The notes under the pieces: generated by a model
The model's input: only the letters and a program-made list of their open reading frames with translations
What the model was told of the DNA's origin: nothing
Databases searched by the model: none
Shown: one piece after another, positions 43,522 through 51,721 of the stretch
How the letters are laid out: every line of letters starts with the position of its first letter
Numbering within the stretch: the first letter of the stretch is position 1
Program-made: the position numbers and the translations under genes
From: Phosphoribacter sp037045055
GTDB lineage: Bacteria; Actinomycetota; Actinomycetes; Actinomycetales; Dermatophilaceae
Direction of reading: 5' to 3'
Assembly: GCA_037045055.1 (NCBI GenBank)
Contig: JBAOHJ010000001.1
Location: 806,001 to 870,000 of the forward strand
DNA length: 64,000 nt

Positions 43522-44099
43522 CAGGCGTCACCGACCTTCGCCGGCGCGATCGCGCCCGACTCCAGCTCGGCGAGGAACCGCTCGACGATCCCCTTCTGGC
43601 GGACCTCCTCCTGCAGGGACTCCCCGACGATCCGGCTGGCCAGATCGGTCGACAGACGCCCGATCTCGCCGCGGAGCTGGTTCATCGCCTGCTGCCGGTC
43701 GGCCTCGATCTGCCGGTGCGCGGCCTCGACGATCCGGGTCGCCTCGCCCTGGGCCTGGGTGCGCATCTCCGAGATGATCTGGGCACCCTGGGCGCGCGCG
43801 TGCTCGCGGATCTCGTTGGCCTCCCCGCGGGCGTCCTGCAGCTGCGCGGTGTAGCTGTCCAGGGCGGCCTTGGCCTCGGCTTGGGCCTTCTCGGCCTTCT
43901 CCAGGCCGCCCTCGATGGCCGCGGTCCGCTCGGCATACATGCTCTCCATCCTCGGGACGACCTTGGTCGAGTAGACCCAGTAGAGGATGGCGAAGGCGAC
44001 GATGCCGACGATGAGCTCGGCCGGGTGGGGCAGCAGCGGGAGCGCCTCGGGCCAGCCAGGCCCGGCCTCCCCGGACGCCGCAAAGGTGGTGTAGCTCAC
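43521..44099 (-). CDS. atpF: F-type ATP synthase subunit b
   Basis: 192 residues from GTG (VSYTTFAASGEAGPGW) with GAGGGAG upstream. One membrane helix (ELIVGIVAFAILYWVYSTKV) is followed by a long charged coiled coil (RTAAIEGGLEKAEKAQAEAK onward) and the end ESLQEEVRQKGIVERFLAEL that binds delta. It forms the peripheral stalk. A longer in-frame reading upstream overlaps atpE and is rejected. Stop overlaps atpH by one base. Confidence 0.94.
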   Translation of the reverse strand: MSYTTFAASGEAGPGWPEALPLLPHPAELIVGIVAFAILYWVYSTKVVPRMESMYAERTAAIEGGLEKAEKAQAEAKAALDSYTAQLQDARGEANEIREHARAQGAQIISEMRTQAQGEATRIVEAAHRQIEADRQQAMNQLRGEIGRLSTDLASRIVGESLQEEVRQKGIVERFLAELESGAIAPAKVGDA

Positions 44100-44142
44100 G
44101 ACACTCCCTCTCTGTCGTCGCAGGCGTGGGTCGCGAGTCGGA

Positions 44143-44352
44143 TCACGCCTTGAAGACGAACGCGAACACCAGACCGAGGATGGCCAGCGCTTCGGTGATG
44201 GCCATGCCGGTGAAGGCGATGGTCTGCAGCATGCCGCGGGCCTCGGGCTGGCGGGCCACCCCGTTGATGTAGGCCGCGAAGATGAGCCCCACACCGATGC
44301 CGGGACCGATGGCCGCGAGACCGTAGCCGAGGTACGCGATGTTGCCGGTCAT
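44143..44352 (-). CDS. atpE: F-type ATP synthase subunit c
   Basis: 69 residues, two membrane helices: IAYLGYGLAAIGPGIGVGLI, the polar loop NGVARQPEARG, and MLQTIAFTGMAITEALAILG with the proton-carrying Glu. Proton (not sodium) coupling is likely because the sodium-ligand pattern is absent. The ATG at 44352 is preferred to one eight codons upstream, by family length. It forms the rotor ring of Fo. Confidence 0.95.
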   Translation of the reverse strand: MTGNIAYLGYGLAAIGPGIGVGLIFAAYINGVARQPEARGMLQTIAFTGMAITEALAILGLVFAFVFKA

Positions 44353-44425
44353 GTTGACTTGTCCTTTCGGTGGCACCGGAGCCCGGTGTCGTTGGCGGTT
44401 TCCTGTGGGTCGGTCGTCGTGGTGA

Positions 44426-45271
44426 CTAGTGGTGCTCGGACACCGCGTCGCCGATGTAGAGCGCGGCGAGCAGGGTGAAGATGAAGGCCTGGAGGAACTC
44501 GATGAGGATCTCGAAGAAGGTCATGAAGACGGCGAACGCGAAGGAGAGGATCCCCGAGCCCTTGAGCACGATGGTGTCGCCGTGCAGCAGCAGGTACTCG
44601 CCGCCGACGATGAAGACCAGCAGCATGAGGTGCCCGGCGAGCATGTTGCCGAACAGTCGCAGAGCCAGGGTGAGGGGGCGGATGACGAAGTAGGTGAGGA
44701 ACTCCAGCACGAAGAGGATCGGCTTGAGCCAGCCGGGCAGGCCCGGCGGGATCAGCGACTTCAGATACCCCCCGACCCCGTGCTTACGACGCAGCGCCGT
44801 GGCGTGGTAGACGACGTAGACGACGAGGGTGAGCACGATCGGGAAACCCACTCGGCTCATCGTCGGGTACTGCACGAAGGGGATGACCCCGAAGAGGTTG
44901 TTCAGCAGGATCATCGTGAAGAGGGTGAACAGCAGCGGCAGGAAGGGCTTGAAGTCCTTGGCGCCGATGATGTCTCGCCCGATGGTGTTGCGGACGAAGC
45001 CGTAGACCCCTTCGGCCATCCACTGGGTGCGCCCGGGCACCAGCGCCAGACGGCGTGACATCGACAGGTAGAAGAACCCGAGGACGAGGACCGAGATGAG
45101 CAGGAAGGCCGCGGGGCGGGTGAAGGCCCAGTTGCTGTCCCCGCCGACGACCGGCCAGTAGAAGTCCGACGTGCCCGGGGACACGAAGTTGGTCCCGCCC
45201 TCGCCCCCGCCTTCGGCGACCGGTCGGTCGGTGCCGACCAGCAGGCCCAGGGTCCACGCGTTGAGACTCAC
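44426..45271 (-). CDS. atpB: F-type ATP synthase subunit a
   Basis: 281 residues. Membrane helices include AAFLLISVLVLGFFYLSMSR, FTLFTMILLNNLFGVIPFVQ and the conserved Arg helix RPLTLALRLFGNMLAGHLML that forms the proton half-channels. I chose GTG at 45271 because AAGGAG sits five bases upstream; an in-frame GTG two codons earlier overlaps that site. The 150-base gap before it holds a possible promoter (TAATGT, 45369-45374). It is the first conserved gene of the ATP synthase set, after atpI. Confidence 0.93.
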   Translation of the reverse strand: MSLNAWTLGLLVGTDRPVAEGGGEGGTNFVSPGTSDFYWPVVGGDSNWAFTRPAAFLLISVLVLGFFYLSMSRRLALVPGRTQWMAEGVYGFVRNTIGRDIIGAKDFKPFLPLLFTLFTMILLNNLFGVIPFVQYPTMSRVGFPIVLTLVVYVVYHATALRRKHGVGGYLKSLIPPGLPGWLKPILFVLEFLTYFVIRPLTLALRLFGNMLAGHLMLLVFIVGGEYLLLHGDTIVLKGSGILSFAFAVFMTFFEILIEFLQAFIFTLLAALYIGDAVSEHH

Positions 45272-45368
45272 ACCCACTCCTTGTCACACCCAGCGGACGA
45301 CCTGCCGCACGTCATCGCCAAGATGAGCGAGCACTCGGCGTGCGTCATGGACCAGAGGATCGGCTCGC

Positions 45369-45374
45369 ACATTA
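45369..45374 (-). promoter_or_regulatory. Candidate -10 element before atpB
   Basis: TAATGT on the minus strand is the only AT-rich hexamer in the 150-base atpI-atpB gap, about 100 bases before the atpB start. The -35 region is not clear. It suggests a second promoter for the atp genes besides that before atpI. Confidence 0.3.
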
Positions 45375-45428
45375 CCGGACCGCGCCGGCGGCCTGTACGG
45401 TGCGTACCCCGAGTCACAGTGCGGTCGG

Positions 45429-45881
45429 TCACCGGGCCCCCTGCCTGGTCGCGGGCTGGTCGTAGAGCAGGAATCGGCCTCGCCGCGACGTCCTCCAGAG
45501 GAAGGCCTGCCAGGCCAGCGTGACGGCGAGCACGACGATTCCGAAGGCAGTCCCGTCCAGCCACGGGGCATCGAGGAAGGCCAGCATGAACCCGAGCAGG
45601 ACCAGCACCTGAGCCAGGTAGATGGCCATGCCGACGGCCATGAAGGTCAGCGGACTGCGGTCGCGCAGCAGACGACCGAGCAGACCCAGCCCCGAGGAGA
45701 AGTAGCCCAGACCGACCACGAGCCCGAGGGCCGCCGACGGGAGGCTCGCGGCGCCGCGACCGACGACGCAGCCCGCCACCGCCACGGCACCGACCACGGC
45801 GCTCGGCGGCAGGCAGCCGCGCAGCAGGACCGTGAAGGGCGCACCGGCCCTCGTCGCTGGTGGCGTCGAGGGCGAGGTCAT
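45429..45881 (-). CDS. atpI: AtpI-like membrane protein
   Basis: 150 residues from MTSPSTPPATRAG with four hydrophobic segments: VVGAVAVAGCVVG, LGLVVGLGYFSSGLGLLG, FMAVGMAIYLAQVLVLLGFM and TAFGIVVLAVTLAWQAFLW. This size and position, between wecA and atpB, is that of actinobacterial AtpI (Rv1303 in M. tuberculosis), an assembly factor or chaperone of the c-ring. Sequence conservation is low in the family, so the call rests on position and topology. A CRP-type site is 82 bases upstream of the ATG. Confidence 0.72.
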   Translation of the reverse strand: MTSPSTPPATRAGAPFTVLLRGCLPPSAVVGAVAVAGCVVGRGAASLPSAALGLVVGLGYFSSGLGLLGRLLRDRSPLTFMAVGMAIYLAQVLVLLGFMLAFLDAPWLDGTAFGIVVLAVTLAWQAFLWRTSRRGRFLLYDQPATRQGAR

Positions 45882-45955
45882 CCGGCATCCGTTCGTGGGT
45901 CCGCGGGGCAAGCCGACCCGGACGGCGAGGTCCGGCGACGGCGTCGAAGCGTGCT

Positions 45956-45971
45956 TGTGAAAGGTATCACA
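45956..45971. promoter_or_regulatory. CRP/GlxR-consensus binding site before atpI-atpB
   Basis: TGTGA-AAGGTA-TCACA matches the consensus TGTGA-N6-TCACA exactly and extends to eight-base arms (GCTTGTGA/TCACAAGC). It overlaps the wecA stop codon and lies about 80 bases before the atpI start, so it can control the atp genes. As RNA it would also form an eight-pair hairpin at the end of wecA, so a terminator is the alternative. Confidence 0.6.
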
Positions 45972-47064
45972 AGCGCTTCGTCGTCCATCGGGGTAGCCAC
46001 ACTGTGAGAACGGCGGCGACGGCCACGGCCGCCCCGAGGACCAGCAGGGTGGCCCAACCGCGGTAGAACGACAGCGAGACCGTGCCGGCGGCCAGCACCG
46101 TGGCCCACAGGTAGAGGATGAGCACTGCGCCCCGGTGCCCGTGGCCGATGTGCAGCATGCGGTGGTGCAGGTGCAGGCTGTCGGCCTCCCATGGGCGCTG
46201 GCCGGCCAGGGTGCGGCGCACGACCGCGAGCACGACGTCCAGCAGCGGCAGGCTCAGGACCGCCAGCGGGGCGGCCAGGGGCAGCAGCGCGGCGGTCACC
46301 TGGTCGCCGCTGACCTCGGTCGGGTCGACGTTGCCGGTCAGCGAGACGGTCGCCGCAGCCAACAGCAAGCCCAACAGCATGGCTCCGGAGTCGCCCATGA
46401 ACAGCCGGGCGGGGTTGAAGTTGTGGGGCAGGAAGCCCAGGCAGCAGCCCAAGACCGCGGCGGTGACGAAGGTCGAGGTGGAGAAGACGTTCGCCGGGTT
46501 GTACCCGCGGCTCAGCACGTAGGAGTAGGCGAAGAACGCGCCCGCCGCGATCGCGCAGATGCCCGCCGCCAGGCCGTCCAGACCGTCGATCCAGTTCACC
46601 GCGTTGACGGTGACGAGAACGACGACGATGGTCACCGTGACGAGCACCGGCCCGGGCAGCACCGTGCTGGTGCCGAACACCGGCACCGAGAGCATCATCA
46701 CGCCCCGGTAGGCCATCACCCCCGCGGCCAGGATCTGCCCGGCCAGCTTGGTCACCCAGTCCAGCCCCCAGATGTCGTCGGCCGCGCCGACCGCACAGAT
46801 GATCGCCGCGCCGATGAGCACGCCGCTCATCTGGCCACTGGCGTAGACCCCCGACAGGTAGGGCAGCTCCCGGGCCACGACCGTGGCGGCGGCGAAGCCC
46901 AGTAGGATACCCACCCCGCCCAGGCGAGGCATCGGCACGGTGTGCACGTCACGGTCACGCAGCGGGGTGAAGGCCCCGGCGAGCACGGCGACCGCCCGCA
47001 CCAACGGGGTGGCCAGGTAGGTCACGGCCATGGCGACCGCGAAGACGAGAAGGTACTCCCTCAC
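45967..47064 (-). CDS. wecA: Undecaprenyl/decaprenyl-phosphate GlcNAc-1-phosphate transferase
   Basis: 365 residues, polytopic membrane enzyme of the GPT family. Motifs: AVGAADDIWGLDWVTKLAGQ (Asp-Asp Mg site), NAVNWIDGLDGLAAGICAIA, LFMGDSGAMLLGLLLAAATV and the His-rich loop DSLHLHHRMLHIGHGHRGA. It loads GlcNAc-1-phosphate on polyprenyl phosphate to start cell-wall glycan linkage (arabinogalactan or teichoic-acid type). Position before atpI is conserved (Rfe, Rv1302). Its stop is within the CRP-type inverted repeat. Confidence 0.9.
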   Translation of the reverse strand: MREYLLVFAVAMAVTYLATPLVRAVAVLAGAFTPLRDRDVHTVPMPRLGGVGILLGFAAATVVARELPYLSGVYASGQMSGVLIGAAIICAVGAADDIWGLDWVTKLAGQILAAGVMAYRGVMMLSVPVFGTSTVLPGPVLVTVTIVVVLVTVNAVNWIDGLDGLAAGICAIAAGAFFAYSYVLSRGYNPANVFSTSTFVTAAVLGCCLGFLPHNFNPARLFMGDSGAMLLGLLLAAATVSLTGNVDPTEVSGDQVTAALLPLAAPLAVLSLPLLDVVLAVVRRTLAGQRPWEADSLHLHHRMLHIGHGHRGAVLILYLWATVLAAGTVSLSFYRGWATLLVLGAAVAVAAVLTVWLPRWTTKRL

Positions 47065-47103
47065 CCGGTCACCTCCTCGGCCGCCCGCCCGAGACCGGCT
47101 CGG

Positions 47104-48375
47104 TCAGCGCGGGTATGCCGGGAACGCCGTGACGAGCTCGCTCACCCCGGCCCGGACCCGCCGAGACACCGGGTGCTCGGGATCGGGGTCGCCCTGGGTG
47201 ACCGCGTCGGCGATGAGATCGGCGATCCGGCGCATCTGCGGCTCGCCCATGCCCTGGGTCGTCACGCTCGGGGTGCCCACCCGGATGCCCGAGGCGACGC
47301 TCGGCGGCTTGGGGTCGAAAGGGATGGCGTTCTTGTTCAGGACGATCCCCGCGGCGTCGGCCCGGGCCTCGGCGTCCTGGCCGGTGACCCCGATCCCCTG
47401 CAGGTCGTGCAGGGACAGGTGGGTGTCGGTGCCGCCGGTCGTCGGGCGGATGCCGTGGGCGGCCAGACCCTGCGCGAGGGCGGCGGCGTTGCGGACCACC
47501 TGCGCGGCATACGCGGCATACTCCGGGGTCGCGCACTCCTTGAAGTTCACCGCCTTGGCCGCGACGGTGTGCATCTGCGGACCGCCCTGCATCATCGGGA
47601 ACACCGCCTTGTCGATGGCGGCCGCGTGCTCCGCGGCGCAGACGATGGCGCCGGAGCGGGGGCCGCGCAGGACCTTGTGCGTGGTGAACGACACGACGTC
47701 GGCGTGGGGGACCGGGCTGGGGATGGCCTTACCGGCGACCAGCCCGATGAAGTGGGCGGCGTCGACCCAGAAGATCGCCCCGACCTCGTCGGCGATGGCC
47801 CGGAAGCGCGCGAAGTCGATGAGCCTGGGGATCGCCGAGCCACCGGCGAGGATGACCTTGGGCCGGTGCTCCTTGGCCAGCGCCTCCACCTGGGCGTAGT
47901 CGATGTCCTCGGTGTCCTTGTCGACGCCGTAGTGCACCGCGTGGAACCACTTGCCGCTGAACGAGATCTTCGTCCCGTGGGTGAGGTGACCGCCGTGCGG
48001 CAGGCTCATCGCGAGGATCGTCTCGCCCGGCTTCATGAAGGCGCCGTAGACCGCCTGGTTGGCGCTGGCCCCGCTGTGGCTCTGCACGTTGGCGTGGTCG
48101 GCCTCGAACAGGGCCTTGCACCGCTCGATGGCCAGGGTCTCGGCCTTGTCGACCTCGCTGCACCCGCCGTAGTAGCGACGACCCGGGTAGCCCTCGGCGT
48201 ACTTGTTGGACAGCGTCGAGCCCAGCGCGGTGAGCACCGCGGGCGAGGAGAGGTTCTCGCTGGCGATGAGCTGCAGTCCCCCGCGGATCCGACCGAGCTC
48301 GGACAGCAGGACGTCCGCGATCTGCGGGTCCAGAGCCTGCAGGGCGTCGAAGTCGGAGCCGTAGAACTGGGTCAT
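47104..48375 (-). CDS. glyA: Serine hydroxymethyltransferase
   Basis: 423 residues. PLP fold type I: GGLQLIASENLSSPAVLTAL, NKYAEGYPGRRYYGGCSEVD, VQSHSGASANQAVYGAF, VVSFTTHKVLRGPRSGAIVC with the Schiff-base Lys, and TGGTDTHLSLHDLQGIGVTG. It interconverts serine and glycine with tetrahydrofolate. The gene sits between sua5 and wecA, an insertion relative to the mycobacterial order. The 88 bases upstream are too short for a glycine riboswitch and show none. Confidence 0.95.
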   Translation of the reverse strand: MTQFYGSDFDALQALDPQIADVLLSELGRIRGGLQLIASENLSSPAVLTALGSTLSNKYAEGYPGRRYYGGCSEVDKAETLAIERCKALFEADHANVQSHSGASANQAVYGAFMKPGETILAMSLPHGGHLTHGTKISFSGKWFHAVHYGVDKDTEDIDYAQVEALAKEHRPKVILAGGSAIPRLIDFARFRAIADEVGAIFWVDAAHFIGLVAGKAIPSPVPHADVVSFTTHKVLRGPRSGAIVCAAEHAAAIDKAVFPMMQGGPQMHTVAAKAVNFKECATPEYAAYAAQVVRNAAALAQGLAAHGIRPTTGGTDTHLSLHDLQGIGVTGQDAEARADAAGIVLNKNAIPFDPKPPSVASGIRVGTPSVTTQGMGEPQMRRIADLIADAVTQGDPDPEHPVSRRVRAGVSELVTAFPAYPR

Positions 48376-48463
48376 GGGGCGTCTCCGGGAGCGGGGAACG
48401 GGGGTGACTCACTGTATGCCGTGCCGGTCGCCACGCGCTCGCGGCACGCCCCGGCCGGCCGCC

Positions 48464-49261
48464 TCAGCGCCGACGTCTCGACCCGGCCACCTTGGGGCCG
48501 GGCGACCGCCGGGGGTCCGAGGCCCTCGCGGCGGCCTCCCGCTCGCGCACCGCGTTGCGCCGGGCCCGGTCGGCGAGGACCTGCGCCTCGCGCAGCGCCC
48601 GCCCCTGGGCCGAGGCCACCGCGTCCCGCAGCGCGTCGAGGACCGCGTCGATCGCCTCGGCGGACACGGCGCCCTCGCGCAGGGTCACCGGCTGCCCCCC
48701 GGTGCAGTCGAGGATGGTGGAGGGGGCGCTGTCCGGCAACGGGCCGGCGTCGAGATAGACGGCGACGGCCTCGCCGAGTTGCTCGCGCGCCTGCGCCCCG
48801 GTCGTCGCGGGCGGCATACCGGTGCGGTTGGCGCTGGTCACCGCCATGGGGCCCACGGCCTGCAGCAGGGCCAGGGCCGTCTCGTCGGCGGGCATCCGCA
48901 CCGCGACCGTGCCGTTGGTGTCGCCGAGGTCCCATCGCAGGGACGACTGCGCGGGGCACACCAGGGTCAGCGGCCCGGGCCAGAACGCCGCCACCAGTGC
49001 CCCGACGTAGTCGGGCAGGTCTCTGGCCAGGCCGTCGAGGGTGCGCCGGTCCGGGACCAGCACCGGCGGCGGCATCTCGCGCCCGCGGCCCTTGGCGGCC
49101 AGGACCGCCCCGACCGCGGCCGGGTCGAACGGGTCGCAGCCCACCCCGTAGACGGTGTCGGTCGGCAGCACGACCACGCGCCCGTTGCGGACCGCCTCGG
49201 CCGCCGCAGCCACCCCGACCGCCGAGCCCTGCGGGTCGGTGCAGTCGTAGACCTCGCTCAC
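48464..49261 (-). CDS. tsaC: L-threonylcarbamoyladenylate synthase (Sua5/TsaC type)
   Basis: 265 residues from GTG. YrdC-fold motifs: GRVVVLPTDTVYGVGCDPFD, AFWPGPLTLVCPAQSSLRWD, VAVRMPADETALALLQAVGP and MAVTSANRTGMPPATTGAQA. It makes threonylcarbamoyl-AMP for the t6A modification of tRNAs. A C-terminal Arg/Ala-rich extension (about 55 residues: LREAQVLADRARRNAVRERE) is not part of the catalytic fold. TAGGAT exactly seven bases before GTG marks a leaderless promoter, so it can be transcribed apart from prmC. Confidence 0.9.
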   Translation of the reverse strand: MSEVYDCTDPQGSAVGVAAAAEAVRNGRVVVLPTDTVYGVGCDPFDPAAVGAVLAAKGRGREMPPPVLVPDRRTLDGLARDLPDYVGALVAAFWPGPLTLVCPAQSSLRWDLGDTNGTVAVRMPADETALALLQAVGPMAVTSANRTGMPPATTGAQAREQLGEAVAVYLDAGPLPDSAPSTILDCTGGQPVTLREGAVSAEAIDAVLDALRDAVASAQGRALREAQVLADRARRNAVREREAAARASDPRRSPGPKVAGSRRRR

Positions 49262-49271
49262 CCGGGCAATC

Positions 49272-50141
49272 CTAGGAGCCCGGCCGGGCCCGCACGGCGC
49301 GCACGACTCGAGGGCGACCGGACAGGTCGGGGTGGTCGGTGGCCACGCGCCAGTCGCCGGCGCGCGCCAAGGCGCGCAACAGCCCCGCCCCCTGCCGCTC
49401 GCCGTGCTCCATGACGAGCACCCCTGCGGTGCGCAACAGCCGGCCGGCGCGGTGGGCCATGGCCAGCGGCAGCTCCAGGCCGTCCGGACCCCCGTAGAGC
49501 GCCAGGGCCGGGTCGTGGTCGCGGACCTCGGGGTCGCGGGGCACCGCGTCGGCCGGCACGTAGGGCGGGTTGCAGGTGACCAGGTCGACCGTGCCCTCAA
49601 GGTGGCGGTATGCCGTGCGGGCGTCGCCGAGGGCGAGCTCGACGTCCAGCCCGAGCAGCTCGCGGTTGCGCACCGCCCAGGCGTGCGCGCCGGCGTCGAC
49701 CTCGACGGCGTACACGGTCGCGGCGGGGCACTCGTCCTTGATCGCGAAGGCCACTGCCCCCGAGCCGGTCGCGAGGTCGACGACGACGGGCCGGGGCCGG
49801 GCGCCGACGGCGGCGAGGGCCAGGGTGACCAGAGTCTCGGTCTCGGGGCGGGGGACGAACACCCCGGGGCCCACGGCCAGGGTGAGCCGGCGGAAGTGGG
49901 CCTGCCCGGTGAGGTGCTGCAGCGGCACCCGTCGGGCGCGCTCGGCGACCAGGTCGGCGTAGCGGTCGGCATACGCGTCGGGCAGCGGCGCACCCCCGAG
50001 GACCATGAGCCGGCGGGCCTGACCCACGGTGACGCCCAGGGCGTGCGCGGCCAGGACCAGCGCGTCGACCGGCGCGGAGGGCACGCCGGCGGCGGCCAGC
50101 CGATGGGTGGCCGCCCGCACGCTCTCACGCAGCTGGCTCAC
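49272..50141 (-). CDS. prmC: Peptide chain release factor N5-glutamine methyltransferase
   Basis: 289 residues from GTG (VSQLRESVRAATHRLAAAGV). SAM-binding VVVDLATGSGAVAFAIKDEC, acidic VYAVEVDAG, and the signature LVTCNPPYVPADAVP with Asn-Pro-Pro-Tyr that holds the Gln substrate. It methylates the GGQ Gln of release factors; the substrate gene prfA is directly upstream and overlaps by four bases (GTGA), so the enzyme and its target are translated together. Confidence 0.93.
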   Translation of the reverse strand: MSQLRESVRAATHRLAAAGVPSAPVDALVLAAHALGVTVGQARRLMVLGGAPLPDAYADRYADLVAERARRVPLQHLTGQAHFRRLTLAVGPGVFVPRPETETLVTLALAAVGARPRPVVVDLATGSGAVAFAIKDECPAATVYAVEVDAGAHAWAVRNRELLGLDVELALGDARTAYRHLEGTVDLVTCNPPYVPADAVPRDPEVRDHDPALALYGGPDGLELPLAMAHRAGRLLRTAGVLVMEHGERQGAGLLRALARAGDWRVATDHPDLSGRPRVVRAVRARPGS

Positions 50142-51232
50142 CGGCTCTGGCCGGCCGCCGCCATCCGCTGAGCCTCGTCGGCCTGCACGCACGACGCGAC
50201 GAGCGCGTCGAGGTCCCCGCCGAGCACCGCCTCGAGGTTGTAGGCCTTGAAGCCGGTGCGATGGTCGGCGATGCGGTTCTCCGGGAAGTTGTAGGTGCGG
50301 ATGCGTTCGGACCGGTCGACGGTGCGCACCTGGGAGCGGCGGGCCGCCGAGGCGGCCGCCTCGGCGGCCTCGCGGGCGATCTGGCGCAGCCGTGCCCGGA
50401 GCACCCGCAGCGCGGACTCCTTGTTCTGCAGTTGGGACTTCTCGTTCTGGCACGAGACGACCACGCCGGTCGGCAGGTGGGTGATCCGCACCGCCGAATC
50501 GGTGGTGTTGACCGACTGTCCCCCGGGGCCGGAGGAGCGGTAGACGTCGACGCGCAGGTCGTTCGGACCGATCTCGACCTCGTCGTCGTCGTCGACGTCG
50601 GGCATGACGAGCACGCCGGCGGCGGAGGTGTGGATGCGCCCCTGGCTCTCGGTCACCGGCACCCGCTGCACCCGGTGGACGCCGCCTTCGTACTTCAGCC
50701 GCGCCCACGGCGCCTCGCCCGGCTCAGGAATACCCTTGGCGCGTAAGGCGATCCGTGCCTCTTTGTAGCCACCGAGGTCGGACTCGGTGGCATCGAGCAG
50801 CTCGGTCGCCCAACCCTGGCGCTCGGCGTACCGCAGGTACATCCGGACCAGGTCCCCGGCGAACAGCGCCGACTCCGCCCCGCCCTCCCCCGCCTTGACC
50901 TCGAGGATCACGTCGCGGTCGTCGTCGGGGTCGCGCGGCAGCAGTAGGGTGCGCAGGCGCTCCTGGGCGACCTCGACGGTGGCCTCGATCGCCGGGATCT
51001 CCTGGGCGAAGGACGGCTCGTCGGCGGCCAGCTCGCGGGCCACGCCGAGGTCGTCGCGGGCCGCGACCAGGGCCCGGTAGGCCGCCACGGTCGGGCCCAG
51101 CGCGGCATACCGCCGGTTGAGGGAGCGCAGCCGCGCCGGGTCGGCATGCACGGCGGGGTCGGCCAGGGCGGCCTCGATGGCCAGGTGCTCCTGCACGAGC
51201 GGGTGCGCCGAGGACGCCAGGGCGTCGGTCAC
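50138..51232 (-). CDS. prfA: Peptide chain release factor 1
   Basis: 364 residues from GTG (VTDALASSAHPLVQEHLAIE) with a GGAGGGGAGGG ribosome site. Domain 1 coiled coil, then LEVKAGEGGAESALFAGDLV, RLKYEGGVHRVQRVPVTESQ, the catalytic loop SSGPGGQSVNTTDSAVRITH and NEKSQLQNKESALRVLRARL. It reads UAA and UAG stops. Between rpmE and prmC as usual in actinobacteria. Confidence 0.95.
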   Translation of the reverse strand: MTDALASSAHPLVQEHLAIEAALADPAVHADPARLRSLNRRYAALGPTVAAYRALVAARDDLGVARELAADEPSFAQEIPAIEATVEVAQERLRTLLLPRDPDDDRDVILEVKAGEGGAESALFAGDLVRMYLRYAERQGWATELLDATESDLGGYKEARIALRAKGIPEPGEAPWARLKYEGGVHRVQRVPVTESQGRIHTSAAGVLVMPDVDDDDEVEIGPNDLRVDVYRSSGPGGQSVNTTDSAVRITHLPTGVVVSCQNEKSQLQNKESALRVLRARLRQIAREAAEAAASAARRSQVRTVDRSERIRTYNFPENRIADHRTGFKAYNLEAVLGGDLDALVASCVQADEAQRMAAAGQSR

Positions 51233-51325
51233 GGGGCCCTCCCCTCCTCGGGCGACACGGCACACCGGGCCAGACGGCGACGCCGGCCCGGCGAGAGTGT
51301 CGCGGACCGGCGTCGCCGAGCCGCG

Positions 51326-51541
51326 CTACGTGGCGGCCTTCTTTCCGTACCGGGCCTGGAACCGGGCGACGCGACCACCGGTGTCGAGGATTTTCTGCTT
51401 GCCGGTGTAGAACGGGTGGCACTGCGAGCAGACCTCGGCGTGGATGACACCGTTCTTGGCCGTGCTGCGGGTGGTGAACGTGGTGCCGCAGGTGCAGCTC
51501 ACCTGGGTCGGCCCGTAGGCCGGGTGGATGTCCTTCTTCAC
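51326..51541 (-). CDS. rpmE: Large ribosomal subunit protein bL31, zinc-ribbon form
   Basis: 71 residues: MKKDIHPAYGPTQVSCTCGT, GVIHAEVCSQCHPFYTGKQK and RVARFQARYGKK. Cys16, Cys18, Cys38 and Cys41 form the zinc site, so this is the C+ paralogue made when zinc is plentiful. It lies between rho and prfA, its conserved place. 93 bases separate it from prfA. Confidence 0.96.
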   Translation of the reverse strand: MKKDIHPAYGPTQVSCTCGTTFTTRSTAKNGVIHAEVCSQCHPFYTGKQKILDTGGRVARFQARYGKKAAT

Positions 51542-51721
51542 TGCCGTCTCCTTGTCGATGCCGGCCCGGGTCGGCGCGCCACGACGGGCCGATGCCCTCG
51601 TGCACCGCGGATGCCGTGAACCGGACCGAGGGTCAAGTGTGCCAGAGCACCCGGCGCTGGCCCAACCCGCGCGCGCCGGCCCAACCTCGCGCCCCGGCCG
51701 CGCCCGTCCCGCCGCGTCGGG

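Noticed and set aside
48376..48463. Possible glycine riboswitch before glyA
   Set aside because: Only 88 bases between genes and no tandem aptamer-like pairing was seen.
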